64,000 nt of DNA from Butyriboletus loyo (lineage: Eukaryota; Basidiomycota; Agaricomycetes; Boletales; Boletaceae), in NCBI GenBank assembly GCA_038093515.1, contig JBBPSI010000013.1, positions 124,001 to 188,000 of the forward strand, read 5' to 3'. The position numbers were made by a program, and so were the translations under genes. The notes beneath the pieces are model-generated. The model was not told the origin of the DNA, ran no database searches, and was given only the letters and a program-made list of their open reading frames with translations. Shown one piece after another: positions 56,823-64,000 of this stretch (its first letter is position 1; the number at the start of each line of letters is the position of its first letter).

Positions 56823-59478
56823 ATGCCATGGCTCAATGCACTCCGAGCGAGAGAGAATAGGTTCTTTGCTTCTCTGAGCTCGCACAAGGTCCTCCTCTAT
56901 GCCGCAATATCATCCATTGCTGTCTCTGCCACTGTCGCTAGTGCCCTCAGGAGCCATAGCAATTTCTACTCTCTTGCTATTCACCTTTCCAAGAGCAGTC
57001 GAAGTGTCTTGGTCAGTCTTCATCTTCAACGTACAACATTCCCTCTGTCTCAACTTCCGCCAGATCCTCGCCAACTTCGGGCTCTTGGTCGCACTGCTAT
57101 GTGCTCAATGTGCTCAGCGTCTATTCTTTGGCTCCCTCCGGCCTCAGGAAATTGAGGTATGTCGCCACATCGTGTAATCAATTAATTCGCTGCATCTCAT
57201 GATTGATTGAGCGACTTTATGATCGTCTCTGGTTCTTTGTGACCGAATCACTCCTCGCGTTCACTATTTTCCGAGATGATTTCGACATCCCGTTCCTTCT
57301 CATGTTCGGGTTCTTGCTCTTTGTTAAATCTTTCCATTGGCTGGCTTCCGATCGTATCGAATGGGTGCGTTGTTCGTCCCCATTTTCATTTGAATCCATC
57401 ACTGGACGACTGTTTCTTTCTAGATGGATCAGCGTCCATATCCTGGACCGCCAATATTATTTCATATTCGGATGACCGCCTTGTTCACTCTCCTTTGGTT
57501 CATTGATTTATTCATGTTCGCGTTCGCCGTCGACAGCACAACCAAGAACGGTGTTGGTGGGATGATGATGTTTGCGAATGAAGTAGGAATGCACAACCCT
57601 GGAACAAGAATTTCTTATCGATGAATCCAACAGTACGCTATCCTCATGGCTAGTGCTATGAACGTCATAGCCAAGTACCTGATCTGTGTCATTGATCTTC
57701 GCCGCGCGCAACGGAGAGGTGGAGAGAATGCCCCTCCCTGGCAGAACAAAAGCATGTGGATCTTTTATGTCGAGCTGGTGACCGGTATGTCAACCTTTGC
57801 ATTGCGCTCGCTTTGCCTCAACCATTGTTTGACCAAACTCAGACTTCCTCAAGCTCATAACGTATCTTCTGTTCTTCTTGTTTATTGTGGCTCTGTACGG
57901 GTTGCCATTAAACATCATCCGGGACGTATACCTCACCGGACGTTCATTTATTACGAGGCTTCGCGCGTTGATCCGATACCGCGCGGCTACCCGTAATATG
58001 GATGAACGATATCCAGACGCAACTGAACAGGAGATGTCTACCATGACGGATCGAACCTGCATTATTTGCCGTGAGGAAATGTATTATCAAGGAAGGCCCG
58101 GAGGTGCCCAACCAGAAACTCACCCTTCTCCCGATGAACCAAACATGTCTCCAAAAAAGCTGCCTTGCGGACACATCTTTCACTTTTATTGTTTGCGTTC
58201 GTGGCTTGAGCGCCAACAAAACTGCCCAACATGGTAAGCTCTCAGTGATACATTAGTGTTTTGCCAGTCAATATTGATTCGGTGTTTTATAGCCGACAGA
58301 GCGTCCTCGACAATCCCTCACAGAACCAGCAACGTCAACCCCAAGCTGCGCGACCGCAACCGCAGGCTGGAGCCCGCCAACCTCCAAACCTATTTGGATT
58401 TCATCAGGCTGGCGTTCATCAACAGCCAGAAAATGATGCCCTTGCTCGAGTTTTAGGGAGGTTTGCGCGCAATGCCGCTCAGCCACCACAGGCGCCTGCT
58501 CGTCAGCACCCTCAAGCTCAGGGGCCACAGAATGTAGGCACCCAGGGTTGGGTTCCTGGTCCGGCGCCAGGTGTGGTCATTCAGTACAATATCCAATACC
58601 AAGGCCAGCCACCCCATGGTCAAGTGCAATCACCCCATTCCTCGCATCCTGTACCACCGTTCACTGGGTTCGTCGGGCCCAATCAGGAATGGTGTCCATG
58701 GGAGTTTGATCAGCGATGGCTCAATCACAGAGGTGCACCAGCTGCCCAAGAACCTTCTGCCAGTAGAGGTGGCAACCAAGTACCCACATCACAGGTACAA
58801 CCTCAAGGCGCTTCACAAACACCATCTGAAGTCGCTGCTCAAGCCGCCTTGAGGCGCTTCGGTGGTCACACCAGTACTTCTGCTAGGTTCCCGTCAAGTT
58901 CTGAAAACGTACCCGTCGGTTCGAGTTCCAATGATATGTCAACATGGAAGGTTCCGTCTCTGATACCGCTAGATGGTAACCATGCAGCGGAGAGTTTGTG
59001 CGCTCCGTCTCAGCCGGCAATACCTGATCTACATTCATCTTCGCCCGCAGCTCCTCCTACGCAAGGAGCTAACTCCAGCTTTTCTCCTGCCAGCTCTCAA
59101 GCCACTAGTTCACAGCCATACGATGGGAATAGTAATCACGTGACAGACGCCCAGTTAACGCTCCTGGATCGAATCACACGAGAAGCGATTGACGAGCGAA
59201 TACGAATCTTGCAAGGTGTGTCGAATACGATAACCCGCTGTATGGAAGACCTCGTCAGGGTGAGAAGTGCTCTCCCCCCGTATTTGTCTACGACACTTCC
59301 ACAGTCCCCTCTGGATGTCACGACAAACAATGTTCAGTGTATGTTTTTCACACCTCGCAAGAAACATACATCGCTGAATTTACTTGCTCTTTCAGCAGAT
59401 GGAGATCCTCAGTCGGTCGCTGCTACATTTCCTGAGGCTGAAGCATCGACTAACCCATACTCTGGGGAACCTTCATAA
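56823..59478 (+). CDS. HRD1: Hrd1/synoviolin-like RING E3 ubiquitin ligase of the ER membrane
   Basis: ATG 56823 (MPWLNALRARENRFFASLSS). Several membrane helices over about seven short exons are followed by MDERYPDATEQEMSTMTDR and the RING-H2 finger CIICREEM...LPCGHIFHFYCLRSWLERQ. The last Cys pair is formed across an intron (CPT-C-RQSVLDNP, intron about 58234-58292). The long insert between the first Cys pair and CGH is typical of Hrd1. The tail is rich in Pro, Gln and Ser (QNQQRQPQAARPQPQAGARQ) and ends NPYSGEPS. Hrd1 is the channel and E3 of ER-associated degradation. A last intron (about 59341-59397, donor gtatgt) probably removes a stretch, giving NNVQ-SDGDPQ, although the unspliced frame is also open. 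Convergent with AIM41. Confidence 0.9.
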
Positions 59479-59563
59479 GATTATCCTCGTGAAAAGTGGA
59501 GTTCTTCGAGGTATATATAAAATTTTTACAGTAGTCTCATAAACACAAATGTGCTTGTTGGAT

Positions 59564-60347
59564 TCAAAAATTCAACAATGCCTCGGCTCTACGTTTTACC
59601 AAGTCTGGATCTACATTCGCTTTGTCGACCTTGGAATAGAATGACTTGAATATCAATCCAAGGACTTTCTTCGAATTACCGTCCCGGGGACAACTCGAAG
59701 CGACCTGTCCGAGTACTCTGTCTATCTCAGATTCTGAGAGCATGGGCGGTAGGAACGCGGATATAATTTCCGCTTCTCGGGCTTCCTTTTCTGCAAGGTC
59801 GGGTCGCTCGCCTTTCGCGAATTGAGAAGCAGACTCAGTCTGAAATAGTAATGTGAACAGTATTCCCGAACAAGACCGAATAACAACGAACACGTCGAAG
59901 GACCGCTTTGCGCAGGACACCGACAATTGCGGAAGACGCAACCTTGGAACCAGAGGACTTGTCCAGATTGTACACCTCGGAGAGTACAGACTATATGTAG
60001 CAACGTGAATGCCAGGATCACCCACGAGACATCGTGGCACAAGAGCGAACGTACCCTCAAGGTCATGGATGACACCTGGTCTTTGTTCTACTTGCGTATG
60101 AGATGCCAGGACGACGATAGATACGATAGAACATAGGGAACTATGCGCATACCTTCATAGCCTGCTTCACTCCGGCGAGGAGCTGTTCTCGGATTAGTAC
60201 TAGCGGAGAAATTAGTACCAACTTGGAACCTTTTGACGTTTCACGAATAGAACATTAACCTTCATTGACGAATGGAACGCTCGAATGAAAGCGACGGCCA
60301 GTATAAAGTATCCTGGAACTCCTTGAACATTGAGACAAGAAGTTCAT
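59564..60347 (-). CDS. AIM41: Aim41-like mitochondrial GatB/YqeY-domain protein
   Basis: Exons: 60260-60347 (MNFLSQCSRSSRILYTGRR, a basic mitochondrial targeting sequence), 60153-60199, 60055-60087, one ending at 59990, and the last after an intron near 59848-59900. The spliced protein reads VNEVLIREQLLAGVKQAMK-NKDQVSSMTLR-SVLSEVYNLDKSSGSK, then ESASQFAKGERPDLAEKEAR, LISAFLPPM-type IISAFLPPMLSESEIDRVL and VLGLIFKSFYSKVDKANVD. This is the YqeY fold related to the tail of GatB amidotransferase; the yeast homologue Aim41 is mitochondrial with poorly known role. The start was chosen because it adds a clear presequence and keeps frame through four introns of 52-65 bp. Confidence 0.88.
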
Positions 60348-60526
60348 GGCTACAAGACGGTTACCAAGTAGTCCGAGTCAGGCCATACTATGTAAGTTAT
60401 GAACCATACAATTTACTCCCGAGACTTTGCCCGCGATCACGTGTGGTGGGCGGTAAGATTATCGTTGTTCTGCCTCGTCCGTACGCGGAGCGAGACATTC
60501 AAGACGTTCGCATTGCTGCAGTTCTT
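60348..60526. promoter_or_regulatory. Shared divergent promoter between AIM41 and queuosine salvage gene
   Basis: Only 179 bp separate the two start codons. The region must hold both promoters; no TATA box was identified. A longer plus-strand frame from 60272 passes through it in the frame of the QNG1 first exon, but it overlaps AIM41 exon 1 and is not preferred as start. Confidence 0.5.
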
Positions 60527-62057
60527 ATGACTTCTCGAAGTTTTACGCCACCTCTTCCGAATAACTATGTTGATACGATTAGAGAGTCCTGCAGAGAGCT
60601 TCGGGAAGCTCAAAACATCTGGGTGCGTGGCAATCTACTAGACCCCCGACTTCACGCGTATCAAGACTCCACTTCATGGACTACGAACGCGACGTAGTTG
60701 GTGGAGTCGCTGCCACAGGGTTGATGCCACAGCCTCTGCGATGCGAGACATCTGCTTGTCTAATTCCCCATGGAGCACAACGTCTTACCAATCCCCAGGT
60801 GACGGATGATGCCGTGAAACGTCTATTATTCTCTCCCTCATTCTGCCATACGTTCAAGCGTGCCTCAAGCAATCATGGGCTCCATTTCCCACTCAAATTT
60901 CCCTCGGTGCTATCCGAGTTAAACTTCCTCTCCGTACTTTGTCTTCTCAATTTCGCCTCAGGCTATCGTGTACCTCTCCACGAACAAACTGGTCGGGGTG
61001 CATGGGATAACATAAGAGCGCTTGCGTTTGGCATGTACTTGTCCTCCGCTACTGACCAAGGTGATTTGCTCACCGCCAAGGGCATGAGAACAATCACGCC
61101 GCAGCAAATCGCAGAACTCATGTCTGTCAAGATATACGTGGAGCGATCTCATGAAACGTTACCGGGCGTGACCGTTGGAGAGCTCGGCGGACATGTATAC
61201 GATCTAGTCAAGTTGATCTCCGCCACGCTGAATGAGACGGGAGAAATATTGGAACGATCAGGAATGCCAGACTTGGGGTCATTTGTCCTGCGAAGCTTAA
61301 CATCAAAACGCTCTGGAGGAAGTGGTGTGACTGTGGATGACATTCTCAAAGACGTGAGTTCCCCACACACCTCACATTGAATGGACCAAGATGAACAATA
61401 TTTTGCAGCTCGTATGCGCTTTCCCTGCATTTAAAGACATGGCAGTTGTGGATGGAATACGTCAGTTTTTCATCTCGGTCCCTAGAAGTGGTGCTTAATG
61501 CGAGTCGTCTGAAAACAGCCGTATATTGTTTCAAGAAAGCACTATTCCTCGTCCACGGGGTGACGGTGCGCTTTGGGTCGTCTTCCCCACCACCGTTCCC
61601 GCTCCCAGACACTACAAAAGTGCCGGTGTTTACAGATAACGTCGTTCCCTCTTTACTTGGTCATCTGGGAGTGCTGGACCTTTCCGGGGCAAAGGATGCT
61701 GCGTTGCGGAGTATATTCCCTGATGCTGCGAACGAGACTCTGGTTAACACGCTCCTTACGGTTCCCAAGGACACGCCACTGGGGATAGGCACACCAGGAA
61801 CGAAGCCAAAGACGGCACTACCAAAAGAAGGACGTGTCCTCACTTCGGACCAGGCATATGTTTTGCGCGCCGCAGCTGTGGACGCTTGCGAGAAAATCGT
61901 GGAATGTGCACATCAATTAGACGAAACTAGCTTGTCAGACGGTCAAAAGTGGATCAAGGATATCACTCTTCCAGGGCTGGATACGTGGCTTTGGGCAATC
62001 GCAAAAGATAGGCCGGAGCTTGAGAGATTCGTGCTGCGTGACACGGTCTTCTTTTGA
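60527..62057 (+). CDS. QNG1: Queuosine salvage enzyme (DUF2419, queuosine 5'-phosphate N-glycosylase)
   Basis: Exon 1 (60527-60622) reads MTSRSFTPPLPNNYVDTIRE and NIW. An intron at 60623-60798 (176 bp, long for this window) joins in phase to VTDDAVKRLLFSPSF. The main exon holds LPLKF-like LHFPLKFPSVLSELNFLSV, LNFASGYRVPLHE, DLGSFVLRSL and DDILKD. Next come LVCAFPAFKDMAVVDG and, after a splice, PVYCFKKALFLVHGVTVRF. The end is KDITLPGLDTWLWAIAKDR and VLRDTVFF, stop 62055-62057. The DUF2419 family releases queuine from queuosine 5'-phosphate so it can be reinserted into tRNA anticodons. All conserved blocks, including the Asp of DMAVVDG, are present. The frame 60676-60798 is open in the intron but lacks conservation. 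Confidence 0.9.
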
Positions 62058-63030
62058 GGAAGGGAAGGGAGACTGTAGTACATACAGTGATCGACCCACA
62101 TCTGAGCATGGAAATGCGATGGGATAGGATGTGACGTCGTTTATAATGGGCACCACACACTCATCAAGTTTGCTCGTCCGCGAGTTGTTCCATACTGGAC
62201 ACAAGGGGAAAGAAAGAGATTAAAAGCAAGTGTTCATCAACTCGGCTGTATTACCTAGACAGTATCTGGATCGAGGTGCGAACTTGATTTTGATGATCGA
62301 ATACACCGCCGGTCGCCCACTAGCAACCGTTTCTGAAGAGCATCACATCTCACATAGAACTGGAAGCAGGATACATTCACAAACGTGAAAACAACCACAC
62401 TGCAGGGCGGCCCCAAGACAGCAAGCGTCGGGACCATTCCCTGGGCCGTCGGGAGATATACATGGCATAAGCCTTCATGACACGCCGCATCCGAGGTGTG
62501 TATCAAGGTCGGGAAATCAGCGCCGCTGTGCCCCACTGCATCGGTACGGGACAGAAAGATGCGGGAGCGGACACTTTGCCAAGGGTTCTGGGCTGTGGGC
62601 GTGCTGCGATGCAGGATCATGAAATTGTCGAGCGTAATCGGGTCACCACCTGTGCGTGATCGGAGAAGGCGCTGCGGCTAGTCTGCAGTGTTCAGTACGT
62701 CCTAAAAAGGCCTGTCATGGCATGGAATGGAACCCTAGCCACGCGAGAATAGTCCCTTTAACGTCGTCTGGCATATGTGAGAAGCGCAGGACCGTAGAGA
62801 TTCAACCATCGTACTGTGAGAAGTGGGCCGTGAGACACCGTGAAGCTGCCTGAGCGGGCTTTAGGATCGCGGTGAGAAAACGCATGGCCTGGATACGGTG
62901 CCCGATCAGACGTTGGTGTACGTGGTTGACAAGAAACAGTTTACATGTGCAGTGCTTACTTCCATAATCCATATCTCGTGTCGCCTGGGTGACTGTTTTG
63001 AGTCGAGCTGAGTTTTAGGGGTGAGTCAAG
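62058..63030. other. Intergenic; no supported gene
   Basis: About 970 bp. A minus-strand frame 62255-62620 (121 codons) has no recognised domain or convincing exon neighbours. Nothing else was seen. Confidence 0.4.
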
Positions 63031-63036
63031 TATAAA
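63031..63036 (+). promoter_or_regulatory. TATA box of NAD kinase gene
   Basis: TATAAA in caagTATAAAgctg, 128 bp before the ATG at 63159. Confidence 0.5.
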
Positions 63037-63158
63037 GCTGAGGGACTCCCAGCACAAGGAAAGGTGCTAAAACGAACGTCGGTGTCCAGTCCACCTCTGA
63101 TCGCTCCGAAGCATTCTCGCCGCTCCCACCAGCGTATCAAAAACGAGCAGCCTAAGAA

Positions 63159-64000
63159 ATGTCCACACCCGAGTCTGATTTAGAGATTTTCATTACTCCA
63201 CCCACCTCACCGAGCATATCCCGAACCAACTCGTACGCGGACGACGACGCAGACATGAACTTCTTACCAACCGAGAGTGTCATTCGGCCCTCGTTATCAA
63301 GACGAGGCAGCAGACCGTCAATCGTGTCGTCTCTGTCTCCCTTGCAAACGAACGTTACCTGGAACCACGACGTCGTAGTCGAGCAGCAGTCACCCGCCAA
63401 CTTGGTTGGTAATAAGGCTATCGCCACATCACCCACGATAGCCGACGCTAGTATTACGCATCAATCCGCTAGTAGCGCAACACCAGTCTCCATTTCAAGT
63501 TCTCCCTCAAGTTTTGGCTCGATACCCTTGTCTATGGATTCCTCTCATTTGCCCACTAAATCGCCATGCTTCGTGCACTCCCACCTTGACAAGGGTGCAT
63601 CACTCCAGGACTGGCTACACACAAAGGAGGGCGAAGTCCTTGGCACCGACGTCGGTGTAGCTAAGTCCCTTCAGCAGCCCCAACGACCACGCGATCATAG
63701 CAACCAAGCGGTTTCTCCGCAAGTAGAGCTTCTATGTGGAAATGGCGCCACTCGTACGTCCGGTAATGACGACGACGACGATCCCGGTAGTTTGACGAGG
63801 AAGCTTGCGGAGACTGCCGTTGGTGTCCGAGAAATGAGCAAGCAGCTGGGTAGGTCGTTCTGTACTCGACGTGGTGCTTCCTGCTCATTTCATACAGGCC
63901 GTGCTCGGATACGAGCAAATATTCAGAGCGTCCTCATCGTGACCAAGGCTCGAGACAACAGGCTTATCAAGTTAACCCGTGAACTCGCGCTTTACCTCAT
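63159..64000 (+). CDS. NAD kinase, N-terminal part (runs off right edge)
   Basis: The frame opens at ATG 63159 (MSTPESDLEIFITPPTSPSI) and runs through about 230 polar Ser/Pro-rich residues, including a GAC-rich run coding five Asp (63767-63781). It then reaches LTRKLAETAVGVREMSKQL. An intron at 63850-63897 joins to GRARIRANIQSVLIVTKARD and NRLIKLTRELALYL at the window end. The AETAVGVREMSKQLG and SVLIVTKARDNRLIKLTREL blocks mark fungal Utr1-type NAD kinases, which phosphorylate NAD to NADP in the cytosol. The catalytic GGDGT motif lies beyond the edge, so completeness cannot be judged. Confidence 0.85.
   Translation, partial: MSTPESDLEIFITPPTSPSISRTNSYADDDADMNFLPTESVIRPSLSRRGSRPSIVSSLSPLQTNVTWNHDVVVEQQSPANLVGNKAIATSPTIADASITHQSASSATPVSISSSPSSFGSIPLSMDSSHLPTKSPCFVHSHLDKGASLQDWLHTKEGEVLGTDVGVAKSLQQPQRPRDHSNQAVSPQVELLCGNGATRTSGNDDDDDPGSLTRKLAETAVGVREMSKQLGRSFCTRRGASCSFHTGRARIRANIQSVLIVTKARDNRLIKLTRELALYL

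Noticed and set aside
60272..60526. Plus-strand extension of the queuosine salvage frame up to 60272
   Set aside because: It overlaps the AIM41 first exon antisense and adds no conserved sequence; the start at 60527 precedes the first family-like residues.
62255..62620. 121-codon minus-strand frame
   Set aside because: No recognised domain or exon neighbours, so not called as a gene.

Overview
This window is nuclear DNA of a filamentous fungus, most likely an Agaricomycete-type basidiomycete. The genes are dense and on both strands. Most are cut by many short GT-AG introns (about 45-80 bp), and the recognisable proteins are fungal: a class IV chitin synthase start, an alcohol-oxidase-like GMC flavoenzyme, ATP-type PEP carboxykinase, Ski3, Lsm2, an RFC small subunit, Rdh54/Rad54B, Hrd1, Aim41, a queuosine salvage enzyme and a NAD kinase start. 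No tRNA, rRNA, CRISPR array or intact transposon was recognised. All exon joins were read by eye.

Layout. 1-2876: chitin synthase (minus, cut by the left edge) and a divergent CDKN3-like dual-specificity phosphatase. 3.2-6.8 kb: two members of a P-loop GTPase family. 7.4-8.8 kb: a decayed cytochrome P450. 9.4-20.0 kb: Ski3, then Lsm2, an RFC subunit and a GMC oxidoreductase on the minus strand. 21.5-22.5 kb: a disordered basic protein. 23.2-32.6 kb: a very large DUF3712-type, membrane-anchored, many-exon protein. 33.2-35.2 kb: PEP carboxykinase. 35.4-48.7 kb: an accessory block with six apparently intact GTPase genes, a decayed GTPase copy, a GTPase 3' fragment and a broken CHAT-domain (caspase-like) sequence. 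48.7-64.0 kb: conserved genes again.

The notable content is the GTPase family: eight apparently intact members, one pseudogene and one fragment. All intact members share a P-loop, a DT(A/V/I/P)GL switch II, a non-canonical T-x-(L/M)-E in place of NKxD, an invariant ME-x-WW motif and an H-(A/V)-C-x-T motif. They fall into two architectural groups. In one, a small C-terminal helical motif follows the G domain. In two members of the other, the second half looks like a P-loop-less copy of the G domain. One member ends in CTIQ and another in CVVC, both possible CaaX prenylation boxes. One carries a 105-bp coding minisatellite. A tandem duplication has made a dead copy. Rapid turnover plus a nearby CHAT remnant suggests a fast-evolving, possibly defence or self-recognition locus, but that function is inference.

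The other genes cover RNA decay and splicing (Ski3, Lsm2), DNA replication and repair (RFC, Rdh54), ER-associated degradation (Hrd1), mitochondrial and tRNA-modification metabolism (Aim41, queuosine salvage), gluconeogenesis (PEPCK) and the cell wall (chitin synthase).
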